Shown: piece after piece, positions 1-6,700 of the stretch
Position numbering within the stretch: position 1 is the stretch's first letter
Layout of the letters: every line of letters begins with the position of its first letter
Origin: Actinomycetes bacterium
GTDB taxonomy: Bacteria > Actinomycetota > Actinomycetes > Streptosporangiales > Streptosporangiaceae
Direction of reading: 5' to 3'
Length of the DNA stretch: 26,296 nucleotides
Assembly: GCA_025964635.1 (NCBI GenBank)
Contig: JAOPYP010000820.1
Location: 1 to 26,296 of the forward strand
Program-made: the position numbers and the translations under genes
The notes under the pieces: model-generated
What the model saw: the letters and a program-made list of their open reading frames with translations, nothing else
Told to the model about the DNA's origin: nothing
Database searches by the model: none

Positions 1-125
1 CGCTGCACCTGTCCGAGGGGACGGTACGCAACCACTTGTCGGCCGCGATCGGCAAGACCGGCGCCCGCACCCGCGCCGAGGCGGTCCGCCTGGCCAGCGC
101 GAACGGCTGGCTCCTCGGCAGCTGA
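1..125 (+). CDS. LuxR-family response regulator, C-terminal fragment (gene begins outside the window)
   Basis: Only the last 40 codons are present, read from base 3 to a TGA at 123-125. They encode the end of a LuxR/GerE helix-turn-helix: the recognition-helix stretch LSEGTVRNHLSAAIGKT is followed by ARTRAEAVRLASANGWL, the usual last helix and end of NarL/FixJ response regulators. The protein would bind DNA as the output of a two-component system. The Asn in VRNHLS, where many family members have Lys, is common in actinobacterial DesR/NarL-like regulators. The receiver domain and kinase must lie upstream of the window. The gene converges on the minus-strand gene that ends at 144, with only 18 bases between and no clear terminator. 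Confidence 0.85.
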   Translation, partial: LHLSEGTVRNHLSAAIGKTGARTRAEAVRLASANGWLLGS

Positions 126-143
126 CCATCCCGGGCGGCAGGG

Positions 144-527
144 TCAGGCCACCCAGGTCACGCCGGTCAGCGTGACTATCTGACAGGCGTCATCGATCAC
201 GCAGGTAACCAGACCGGCCGTGCCGAACTCGGCGCGCGGAGTGTACGGATCGCTCGTCGCAAATGTCCGCAGCGGATCGTCTGGGTATTCGACCACTGTG
301 GCCATCGTTGCGATCAGGTCATCGAACGCTTTCGCCGGAAAGCCGCCGAGGGCCCGCTGACTTAACTCGGCCGGTAGGTCACCGAGCCTGAGGCCGCGCC
401 GCGGCCAGCCGTTCCTGTGGTACTGGCGAAGGAACTCGGCACGTTCCTGCTCGGGCAGGTCCCGGAGGATGACCCCGGGGTCATTCGGATCCTCAACCTG
501 GGCCGGCTCTGCGGGCATGCCAGCCAA
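144..527 (-). CDS. Small protein, apparent fusion of a DUF6247-like antitoxin N-terminus to a RelE-like toxin C-terminus
   Basis: A 127-residue protein. Residues 12-36 (DPNDPGVILRDLPEQERAEF and onward) resemble the start of DUF6247 proteins, actinobacterial antitoxin-like partners of RelE-type toxins. Residues 49-127 look like a different small family: an LPxEL...FPAKAFDDL start, a DPLRTFATSDPYTPRAEFG core, and a terminal beta-strand pair ending in TLTGVTWVA, as in small RelE-like toxins. In intact loci these are normally two genes. Here the linker is in frame, with no room for the remainder of the antitoxin. The start used is TTG at 527; an ATG at 518 is equally possible, and neither has a good SD. 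Product function is unknown: it may be a decayed remnant or a self-neutralised fusion. The family calls are from memory of sequence patterns and are moderate. Confidence 0.6.
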   Translation of the reverse strand: MAGMPAEPAQVEDPNDPGVILRDLPEQERAEFLRQYHRNGWPRRGLRLGDLPAELSQRALGGFPAKAFDDLIATMATVVEYPDDPLRTFATSDPYTPRAEFGTAGLVTCVIDDACQIVTLTGVTWVA

Positions 528-613
528 AGTTACACCCGGCCCCGGGCAATGGCCGGATCACTCGGGCCTGCTGGCGAGCGTCTGAGCCCGGGACCGGCCG
601 CCCGCCGGCTGTC

Positions 614-1483
614 CTATGGCCGGCTGGCCACCCAGACGGTCCTCGTGGTGCGGACGGTGAGGTCCTCGCGCCGCAGGATGCTGGCGGGCCCGTCGCCGTC
701 GAGGAGAATGCCGAGCGTGGCCAGGTCGTCGGCGCTGAGCTGGCCGTCGTCGGCGGAGCGTAGGCGCCGCAGAGAGGCCTGCGCGTAGCGGCCGGCCGGG
801 GCGGGAAGGGGCGGCGCCAGGTCGATGACGAAGGTCCGCTCGGCGTCGGCGGTAAAGCCCGCCTTGGCCAGGAGGGGGCCCCAGTCGGAGCCGAGATGCG
901 GGAACTCGCCGGCCCGTACTTCGTCCCGCGCGGCGTGGCAGCGCGCTTCGAGCCCGGGGCGGCCGATGCCGAGGTCGTCGGGCAGGAAGCGGGGGAAGGA
1001 GTCCATCTCGGCCACGGCCAGCAGGCCGCCGGGCTGGAGCGCGGCGAAGACCTGGGCCAGGACGCGATCAGGATCGGCCATGTGGTGCAGGGAATTGGAC
1101 GCCCACACCAGGTCCGCCGGGCCGGTGTCGGGCCAGCCCGCGTCCAGGTCCGCCTGGACGGTGCGGACCCGGCCCGCCACGCCCTGCTCCCGGGCCTTGT
1201 CCCGGAGGCGGTCCAGCATGGGCGCGGATACGTCCACCGCGGTCACCTCGGCCCCCTCGAAGCGCCGGAGCAGGGCGAGGGCCCCGCTGCCGGTCCCGCT
1301 GCCCAGATCGAGGATCCGGCGGCGGGGGTGGCCAGCCGCCAGTTCGGCGACCCAGCCGATCACATCGGACAGGTAGGCGTGCAGCACCTCCGCGTCCAGG
1401 TCCAGGAGCTCAGCCAGGGCCGCCCCGTCGGCCTCCGCCCCAGCGTGATGATGGTCATGGTGGTGGGTGTGATGGTTATCCAT
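614..1483 (-). CDS. Class I SAM-dependent methyltransferase with histidine-rich N-terminus
   Basis: A 289-residue Rossmann-fold methyltransferase. Motif I is ILDLGSGTGSGALAL (near residue 57), followed by an acidic strand end VTAVDVS, motif II in ADLVWASNSLHHM, and motif III in LQPGGLLAVAEMD. The C-terminal third (from about 180) has the extra substrate-cap sequence seen in many actinobacterial small-molecule methyltransferases; the substrate cannot be told. Residues 3-13 (NHHTHHHDHHH) are almost all His and could bind metal. The ATG at 1483 is preceded by only a weak purine stretch. The gene is divergent from an XRE-cupin regulator at 1531, with 47 bases between the start codons, and the dyad at 1522-1542 lies in this gap, so joint regulation is likely. 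The small fusion gene at 527 follows on the same strand after 86 bases. Confidence 0.88.
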   Translation of the reverse strand: MDNHHTHHHDHHHAGAEADGAALAELLDLDAEVLHAYLSDVIGWVAELAAGHPRRRILDLGSGTGSGALALLRRFEGAEVTAVDVSAPMLDRLRDKAREQGVAGRVRTVQADLDAGWPDTGPADLVWASNSLHHMADPDRVLAQVFAALQPGGLLAVAEMDSFPRFLPDDLGIGRPGLEARCHAARDEVRAGEFPHLGSDWGPLLAKAGFTADAERTFVIDLAPPLPAPAGRYAQASLRRLRSADDGQLSADDLATLGILLDGDGPASILRREDLTVRTTRTVWVASRP

Positions 1484-1521
1484 GCGTCCACGCTACGTGC
1501 CGTTTGCGTGATTGACATAGA

Positions 1522-1542
1522 GTCTTGCCTATGACGCAAGAC
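1522..1542. promoter_or_regulatory. Perfect 7-bp inverted repeat, probable operator of the XRE-cupin/methyltransferase pair
   Basis: GTCTTGC (1522-1528) and GCAAGAC (1536-1542) are exact reverse complements separated by 7 bases. The dyad covers the ATG of the XRE-cupin gene (1531) and lies 39 bases upstream of the methyltransferase start on the other strand. Dyads of this size are what an HTH_3 dimer would bind. A further half-site-like TTGCGT sits at 1504-1509. Binding is inferred from position and symmetry. Confidence 0.6.
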
Positions 1543-2109
1543 GGTGATCTCGACGGCCTGGTCCGCCAGCGGATCAGGGGCCTGCGTGCCGCCCGGGGCT
1601 GGTCGCTGGATGACCTGGCGGCCCGCTGCTACCTGAGCCCATCCACGCTGAGCCGGATCGAGACGGGCCACCGGCGGATCGCCCTCGACCAGCTGGCCCC
1701 GATCGCCCGTGCCCTCGGGACCACCCTGGACCAGCTGGTCGGGTCCGCCGATGACGACGACGTGGTGATCAGTCCGCAGCGCGACGAGGTGCGAGGGGTG
1801 ACCACCTGGATGCTGACCCGCGAACCCGGGCCACACGGCGTCAGCGTGGCCAGGATGCGCATCACCAGGCCGACGCCCCACGACGGCGCGGGCGAACTCG
1901 GGGTCCATCCGGGCAAGGACTGGTTCACGGTCCTGTCCGGGACCATCGTGCTCAGGCTGGGGGAGCGGACCATCCTGGTCGAGGCCGGCCAGGCGGCGGA
2001 GTTCTCCACCATGATTCCGCATGCCGTCGGGGCCCGCGGCGGCCCGGCAGAGATCCTGTGCATCTTCGACCACGACGGTCAGCGCACCCATCTCCACCCC
2101 TCCCCGTGA
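1531..2109 (+). CDS. XRE-family transcriptional regulator with C-terminal cupin domain
   Basis: A 192-residue protein. An HTH_3 domain spans about residues 10-65 (LRAARGWSLDDLAARCYLSPSTLSRIETG is the core, with the typical LSPSTLSRIE recognition helix). A cupin_2 barrel spans about 100-185: the GELGVHPGKDWFTVLSGTIVLRLGE stretch and the later FSTMIPHAV correspond to the two cupin motifs, the second carrying a His. Regulators of this build sense a small molecule or metal through the cupin. I chose ATG 1531 over an in-frame TTG at 1525 because the protein then starts with the usual short polar lead; there is no convincing SD, so a leaderless transcript is possible. The start codon lies inside a dyad, which suggests autorepression. 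It is divergent from the methyltransferase, its likely target. Confidence 0.9.
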   Translation: MTQDGDLDGLVRQRIRGLRAARGWSLDDLAARCYLSPSTLSRIETGHRRIALDQLAPIARALGTTLDQLVGSADDDDVVISPQRDEVRGVTTWMLTREPGPHGVSVARMRITRPTPHDGAGELGVHPGKDWFTVLSGTIVLRLGERTILVEAGQAAEFSTMIPHAVGARGGPAEILCIFDHDGQRTHLHPSP

Positions 2110-2277
2110 CCACCTGCCGCCATCCGCTGCGCCAGCCCGCCCGGGCATCCTTGGCTTAGCCGAGGGCGGGCCACCCGGTGCCGGCGGACTCGACGAGCTG
2201 GATCCTTTCCGGCACCATGACCGGCAGCGTAGATGGGGGCAGGACATGGTCGTCAGAGGTCCTGGGAGAGGGAGGTC

Positions 2278-2637
2278 ATGATGCGCACGGTCATCGTCTG
2301 GTGGGACCTGTCCGGATCCGCCCAGACGATCGAGTCCCTGCGCACGTACCTGGTTGACGAGTCGGTCGCCGCGTTCGCCGAGGTACCCGGGCTGCGGCTC
2401 AAGACGTGGATCGCCGACCCGGAGACCAACCGCTGGGGTGCGATCCTGCTATGGGAATCCGCCGAAGCAGCTGCGCAGCCGCTGCCCAGCCGGGCGGCCG
2501 AACTGATCGGCTACCCGCCGGCCCAGTCACACGCCTTCGACGTCGAAGCCACCGTTGAAGGCGTCTACGAGGAGGCGCAGCTCGCCTGGCGCGGTCTCGC
2601 CTTCCCACCTGCCGCTGACCGGGCCTCGCCGTCATGA
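2278..2637 (+). CDS. YdhR-like dimeric alpha/beta-barrel protein (putative monooxygenase family)
   Basis: A 119-residue protein. The pattern PGLRLKTWIADPETNRWGA, then LLWESAEAA, then a closing AFDVEATVEGVY strand matches the order of elements in E. coli YdhR (PGFLWKVWTES..., YLFTDEKSA..., FDV...). YdhR belongs to the ABM-like ferredoxin-fold dimers and is annotated as a putative monooxygenase, but its reaction has not been clearly shown. A strong purine-rich SD (GGGAGAGGGAGG, 2264-2275) precedes tandem ATG codons at 2278 and 2281; either may be used, and 2281 gives the more usual spacing. The gene stands alone and converges with the operon ending at 2705. Its stop codon overlaps the first base of the hairpin element at 2637. 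Confidence 0.75.
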   Translation: MMRTVIVWWDLSGSAQTIESLRTYLVDESVAAFAEVPGLRLKTWIADPETNRWGAILLWESAEAAAQPLPSRAAELIGYPPAQSHAFDVEATVEGVYEEAQLAWRGLAFPPAADRASPS

Positions 2638-2681
2638 TCCTGGGCAATCACTGCGATATAGCAGCACCAACTGCCCAGGAT
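2637..2681. repeat. 45-nt structured intergenic element, copy 1 (10-bp perfect inverted repeat)
   Basis: ATCCTGGGCA (2637-2646) and TGCCCAGGAT (2672-2681) are perfect 10-bp reverse complements. Inside is a smaller stem, CTGC (2651-2654) with GCAG (2661-2664), around GATATA. It lies exactly between two convergent genes, so a bidirectional terminator role is plausible, but it has no T tract. The interior TGCGATATAGCAGCACCAA is shared, with two differences, by the element at 17158-17206, which terminator function alone would not require. Confidence 0.75.
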
Positions 2682-2704
2682 GAGGGAATTCGGAGCCGGG
2701 GCGG

Positions 2705-3337
2705 TCAGCCCTCGATGGCGCGGGTGCCTGGGGGAAAGCCGAAGGCCCGGCGCGCCTGGCCGGCCGGGTCGGGCGCGGTGACCTTCTCGCTGAGGACCAG
2801 GGTCACGGCACCGGGGGAGAAGTGCGCGTGGACCCAGGACGGGGCCCGGACAGGCGGGCCGACGCTCAGGGACCGCGCCTGGTAGCCGCCGGGGTGGCCA
2901 GCCATGGTGACGACCTCGCCCAGGCTGGGATAGCCGCCCGATCCCCGGAGCAGGGTGTGGCCGCGGCGGGCGAACTCGGCGCAGAAGACCACGATGCCCA
3001 CGCGCCAGTCCAGCGTGAGGGGCCGGGCGCCGGCGCTCGACAGCGTCTCGCCGGGCCTGATCTCGATGATGCTGGCGTCGCAGAACGTCCGGGGCCTGAG
3101 CCCGGCACTCAGGTCCCCGGTCACACCCAGCCGGCCCGCGGCGCGGTCCAGGTAGGCGTCGATGACGGGCAGCATGGCGCGGGCCTGCGCCTGGTCGAGC
3201 GCGGGCGCGGCCCCGGCACGGTCACGTTCGGGGCGCGACGCCCGGGGGACGGCAAACGCCAGATAGACCGTCGCGGCCAGGGCGGCCAGGATCGCGGCGC
3301 ACGAGAAGACCAGCCGCACGGCGAGACTGGTGTTCAT
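2705..3337 (-). CDS. Membrane-anchored protein of unknown function
   Basis: A 210-residue protein starting at ATG 3337. Residues 5-27 (LAVRLVFSCAAILAALAATV...) form one hydrophobic segment, so the protein is probably N-terminally anchored with the rest outside the membrane. The exported part contains a helical stretch (AQARAMLPVIDAYLDRAAGRLG) followed by a beta-rich region with one Cys in FCDASIIEIRPGETL and one in VVFCAEFARRGH, which could form a disulphide. I do not recognise the family. It starts 8 bases after the DUF6518 gene stop, so the two are almost certainly co-transcribed, as last gene of the exporter/MerR operon. Upstream in-frame codons run into the DUF6518 gene and read as its shadow, hence the start chosen. 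Confidence 0.75.
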   Translation of the reverse strand: MNTSLAVRLVFSCAAILAALAATVYLAFAVPRASRPERDRAGAAPALDQAQARAMLPVIDAYLDRAAGRLGVTGDLSAGLRPRTFCDASIIEIRPGETLSSAGARPLTLDWRVGIVVFCAEFARRGHTLLRGSGGYPSLGEVVTMAGHPGGYQARSLSVGPPVRAPSWVHAHFSPGAVTLVLSEKVTAPDPAGQARRAFGFPPGTRAIEG

Positions 3338-3345
3338 CACACGCG

Positions 3346-3987
3346 TCAGAAAGCCTGGTTGTAGATGAGGCCGAGCAGCAGTTCGGCGGCTACCCCGGCC
3401 GCGAAGACCGCAGGCAGCCAGCGGGCCGCCGGAGCGTACTGCCGCCGGTGCAGGCCGGCCAGCGCGAACACAGCCGCCCCCGCGACCGCGAACAGGGTGG
3501 CGCTGGACCAGTAGTGCAGCCGCCAGGCGTAGGCCACTGCCGCCTCGGCCAGGAACGCGCCCGGCAGTGCGGCGGTCCCGGGGCCGCTCAGCCGCGCGGG
3601 CCCGCGCCACCACGCCCAGCCGGCCGCGCCGGACAGCGGGCCGCCGATCACCGCGCAGGCCGCCCAGAACTGCAGGATGCCGTGGCCGGCCGGGTAGCCC
3701 CGGGCGGCGGCGGTGAGGTAGTAGCCGGCCAGTTCCAGCAGCCCGGTCGCCGCGCCAGCCAGCGCCGCCGAGGCCGGTCTCACCCACATCGCGCCGGCCG
3801 CGAACATCGGGACCAGCCACGGGCTCGCCGCATTCACCAGGCTGCCCCACGGCGAGCCGAGGTACTTCTGCAGGATCGACGTGGCCGCGCCGGCCAGCAG
3901 GCCGATCACGAGGACCGCCGCCAGCCGGGCCGCTAACGGAGCGCTGGCTGGCCTGCCCGCCGTCTGCTCACCAACCGTCTGGGGCAT
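3346..3987 (-). CDS. DUF6518 family integral membrane protein
   Basis: A 213-residue, strongly hydrophobic protein with about six membrane segments: LAAVLVIGLLAGAATSIL, the SPWLVPMFAAGAMWV region, ALAGAATGLLELAGYYL, a VIGGPLSGAAGWAWW segment, and two C-terminal helices. The order LGSPWGSLVNAASPWLVPMFAAGA, then GLLELAGYY, then GGPLSGAAG fits DUF6518 as I know it, a family with no assigned function. ATG 3987 is chosen because the 70 upstream in-frame codons are Arg/Pro-rich shadow sequence with no membrane character. It follows the MerR gene by 46 bases on the same strand and precedes the membrane-anchored unknown by 8, so it may be part of the exporter operon. Confidence 0.75.
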   Translation of the reverse strand: MPQTVGEQTAGRPASAPLAARLAAVLVIGLLAGAATSILQKYLGSPWGSLVNAASPWLVPMFAAGAMWVRPASAALAGAATGLLELAGYYLTAAARGYPAGHGILQFWAACAVIGGPLSGAAGWAWWRGPARLSGPGTAALPGAFLAEAAVAYAWRLHYWSSATLFAVAGAAVFALAGLHRRQYAPAARWLPAVFAAGVAAELLLGLIYNQAF

Positions 3988-4033
3988 TGCCACGCAAGCA
4001 CCGTACCGGCGCCCGCCCCGTGGCCGGGCCGTG

Positions 4034-4645
4034 TCATCCCGGCCGATCCGCTCCGGGCCGGTCCGGGGGAACGGCCGGGTGGACCGCCCCGCGCTGCTGG
4101 CGATCGCCGCCGAGTGAGGGCTCACTCGCGGCCTGCTGGCCAGCTCCCGGTTCCGGGTAGCTGGCCAGCAGGTCCCGGCACTTCCGGATGCGGCCATCCA
4201 GGTCGGTCAGGAAACCCTCCAGCGCGGCCCGCTTGGCCTCGACGGTAGCCCGCAGGCTCTCCTGGAGGGTCAGGCACTCGCCGGTCAGCCTGCGGCGTTC
4301 CTCGTCGCTGGTCCGCTCGTCGTGATAACTGAGCCGGATCTCCGCGAGCCGGTCCTCGTTGCGGAGCACCACGGCGATCTCGTCCAGGTTCAGGCCGAGC
4401 AGGGTCTGCAGCCCGCGGATGCGCGCCACCCGGGCCAGGTCCTCCTCGGAGTACCGGCGCAGCCCGCCCGGGGTGCAGGACGGGACGAGCAGGCCCAGCT
4501 GCTGGTAATAGCGGAGGGCCCGCTCGGACACGCCGGCCCGGGCCGCGGCGGCGCCGATGCCGAGCAGGGGCTCACCCGCCGCCGTCGGCGGCTGCCCGGC
4601 GGCGGGTGCGGTGGTTGCGGCGCCACGCTGCGCCGTCGTGCCCAC
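4034..4645 (-). CDS. MerR-family transcriptional regulator
   Basis: A 203-residue protein. Residues 28-97 form a MerR winged helix: LLGIGAAAARAGVSERALRY is the HTH, YYQQLGLLVPS...GGLRRYSEEDL is the wing, and RIRGLQTLLGLNLDEIAVVL the third helix pair. A long dimerisation coiled coil follows (about 100-165), with repeated acidic and basic residues. The C-terminus is short and lacks the clustered Cys of metal sensors, so a drug- or metabolite-type MerR is more likely. The GTG start at 4645 lies only 5 bases after the exporter stop codon, implying translational coupling. It has no clear SD. It probably controls the operon through the dyad at 6653-6666. Confidence 0.88.
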   Translation of the reverse strand: MGTTAQRGAATTAPAAGQPPTAAGEPLLGIGAAAARAGVSERALRYYQQLGLLVPSCTPGGLRRYSEEDLARVARIRGLQTLLGLNLDEIAVVLRNEDRLAEIRLSYHDERTSDEERRRLTGECLTLQESLRATVEAKRAALEGFLTDLDGRIRKCRDLLASYPEPGAGQQAASEPSLGGDRQQRGAVHPAVPPDRPGADRPG

Positions 4646-4650
4646 CCCGC

Positions 4651-6534
4651 TCAGCTGCTTCCCGGGGAGTCGGAACCGCGGTCGGCGCCGGCGCCCCCGG
4701 ACTGCTCGGCCGTGGCCAGCTGGCTGTGGCCGTTGGCCGGTACATCGGCGTCCGAGGACGCGACCGGCTCGGCGAAGCCGGTGATCCCGCCGATCTCCGC
4801 GGCGCCGTCGGCCAGCTCGATCACGGCTGGCTCGGTGGCGTGCATGTAACGCTTGCCGCGCAGGGCGGACGCGATGATGGCCACGAGGGTCGCGATGGCC
4901 GCGAACGTGAAGGCCAGGTGCAGGCCGCTCGCGAACGGCTGCTCGATCAGTTTGGGGAAGAACGAGCGGCCGGTGACGTACGCCTGCTGGCTGGGGCTCA
5001 GATGCTGCAGGGCCCCGGTCGGGCCGAGCAGCTGCTTGATCGGGTTGTAGCCGAGGAAGGCGGAGAACAGGCTCCCGATCGGCGGCTCGTTCGCGACCAC
5101 GTGCGCGGCCGTGGGGGAGACACCCGCGTTGACCAGGCCCTTGTACAGGTGCGAGGGCAGGTGGCTGGCCAGCCCGAGCGTGACGATCGTGAAGAACAGG
5201 CCCATGGACAGCACGGTCGCGGAGTTCATGAACGTGTTCATCATGCCGGCGCCGGCGCCGCGCTGGTCCGGCGGCAGGCTGTTCATGACCGCGGCCTGGT
5301 TGGGCGAGAAGAACAGGCCCATGCCCACCGCGAACAGGAAGATCAGCGCTGCGAACCAGACGTAGCTGAAGTTGATTGGCAGGAGTTCCAGGAGCAGGAA
5401 GGCGGCGCCGGAGACGATCAGGCCGGCCGTGGCGAACAGCCGGGCACCGTAACGGTCGGACAGGATGCCGGCCAGCGGCCCGACGATGAGGAAGCCCAGC
5501 GTCAGCGGGATCATGGCGATGCCCGCCCACAGCGGCGTCTGGGCGAAGCTGTAGCCGTGCTGGGGAAGCCAGATGCCCTGCAGCCAGATGATCAGCATGA
5601 ACTGGATGCCGCCGCGGCCGAGGGCACCGAGCAGGCCGGCGATGTTGCCGGCCGTGAAGGCACGGATCTTGAACAGGTCCAGCCGGAACATCGGCTGCTC
5701 GACCTTGGTCTCCACCCAGCCGAACAGGATCAGCACCGCGATCCCGCCGAAGACGCCGGTCAGCACCCAGGGATTGGTCCACCCGGTGGGGTGGCCGCCG
5801 TAGGGGAGCAGCGAGTACACGATGCCGACCAGGACGGCGATCAGGCCGATCGCGAACAGCGCGTTGCCCAGCCAGTCGATCTTGGCCTGGATGCGGACCC
5901 CGTTGTCGCGGAGCTTGAGGTAGGCCCAGACCGTGCCGAACACGCCGAACGGAACCGAGACCAGGAAGACCAGGTGCCACTCGATGGGGGCGAGCACGCC
6001 GCCCAGCAGCAGGCCGAGGAACGAGCCGCTGACCGCGGCGATGCCGTTGATCCCCATCGCCTTGCCGCGCTCGTTCTGCGGGAACGCGTCGGTCAGGATG
6101 GCGGTGGAGTTCGCGAACAGGAATGCGCCGCCGACGCCCTGGAAGACCCGCATGATGATGATCCACAACGCGCCGGGGACCCCGGTCAGCCAGGTCACCG
6201 ACAGCAGGATGGAGAAGATCGTGAAGATGGCGAAGCCGAGGTTGTACATCTTGACCCGGCCGTAAATATCCCCGACCCGGCCCAGGCTGACCACCAGCAC
6301 CGCCGTGACCAGCAGGAATCCCATGAACACCCAGAGGAAGTACGAGGTGTTCGAAGGGACGAGGGGATTGAGCTTGATACCCCGGAACAGGTCTGGCAAC
6401 GAGATCAACAAGATCGACTGGTTGATCGTGACCATCAGGATTCCGAGCGTGGTGTTCGACAGTGCGATCCACTTGTAGTGGTCGCCCCGGTCTGCGGCTG
6501 AGGGCGCCGCCTGCGCTTGTCCTGCCACCGGCAT
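4651..6534 (-). CDS. MFS transporter, DHA2 (EmrB/QacA-like) 14-helix drug:H+ antiporter type
   Basis: A 627-residue transporter with about 14 membrane helices. Motif A is GRVGDIYGRVKMY after helix 2, and a motif C-like stretch SGSFLGLLLGGVL follows helix 5, with the usual Pro absent. A large outer loop lies between the last two helices (about 470-540), and a hydrophilic tail of roughly 60 residues ends the protein. Helix 1 reads TINQSILLISLP: Asn38 takes the place of the Asp normally conserved in DHA2 exporters. Start ATG 6534 has a good SD, AAGGAG at 6540-6545. It is first gene of an operon with the MerR regulator. It is clearly paralogous to the exporter at 22905-24830 (shared YKWIALSNTTL, FRGIKL, YGGHPTGWT). 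The substrate is unknown; export of a drug or metabolite is the family expectation. Confidence 0.92.
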   Translation of the reverse strand: MPVAGQAQAAPSAADRGDHYKWIALSNTTLGILMVTINQSILLISLPDLFRGIKLNPLVPSNTSYFLWVFMGFLLVTAVLVVSLGRVGDIYGRVKMYNLGFAIFTIFSILLSVTWLTGVPGALWIIIMRVFQGVGGAFLFANSTAILTDAFPQNERGKAMGINGIAAVSGSFLGLLLGGVLAPIEWHLVFLVSVPFGVFGTVWAYLKLRDNGVRIQAKIDWLGNALFAIGLIAVLVGIVYSLLPYGGHPTGWTNPWVLTGVFGGIAVLILFGWVETKVEQPMFRLDLFKIRAFTAGNIAGLLGALGRGGIQFMLIIWLQGIWLPQHGYSFAQTPLWAGIAMIPLTLGFLIVGPLAGILSDRYGARLFATAGLIVSGAAFLLLELLPINFSYVWFAALIFLFAVGMGLFFSPNQAAVMNSLPPDQRGAGAGMMNTFMNSATVLSMGLFFTIVTLGLASHLPSHLYKGLVNAGVSPTAAHVVANEPPIGSLFSAFLGYNPIKQLLGPTGALQHLSPSQQAYVTGRSFFPKLIEQPFASGLHLAFTFAAIATLVAIIASALRGKRYMHATEPAVIELADGAAEIGGITGFAEPVASSDADVPANGHSQLATAEQSGGAGADRGSDSPGSS

Positions 6535-6638
6535 TAAGTCTCCTTGCTGAAGGGGAGGTGCGCTGAAACGTTGTGGGGGGTGCTGAGCCGCCGGGCTGGA
6601 ATCCCTGGATTACTCCTGTGCCCCCGGGCACCTGACCC

Positions 6639-6667
6639 ATCATACCGAGCCTTGACGTCAACGTCAG
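6639..6667 (-). promoter_or_regulatory. Promoter of the exporter/MerR operon with MerR-type dyad
   Basis: On the minus strand CTGACG (6667-6662) and TATGAT (6644-6639) form a -35/-10 pair with a 17-bp spacer. Within and overlapping it lies a perfect dyad, TGACGT-CA-ACGTCA (6653-6666). MerR proteins typically bind dyads between -35 and -10. The usual MerR spacer is 19-20 bp, so the -35 assignment could shift by two or three bases. Predicted transcript start is about 98 bases before the exporter ATG. Confidence 0.6.
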
Positions 6668-6700
6668 AGTCGGCGCCCCCGGGGTGCGCCCCGCGGCGTG

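Noticed and set aside
1512..1517. A consensus -35 hexamer TTGACA on the plus strand ahead of the XRE-cupin gene
   Set aside because: A matching -10 at 16-18 bp would fall downstream of the start codon and reads CGCAAG, so this is not a usable promoter for that gene.
4606..6501. A 631-codon plus-strand open frame opposite the exporter
   Set aside because: The product is rich in Asp, Gln, Arg and Gly without hydrophobic core or motifs, as expected for the antisense of a membrane protein in a GC-rich genome.
4034..6661. An 875-codon minus-strand open frame covering the exporter and MerR genes
   Set aside because: Only its last 203 codons encode a recognisable protein (MerR). The first part is Arg/Pro/Gly-rich shadow of the exporter, which reads clearly in another frame.
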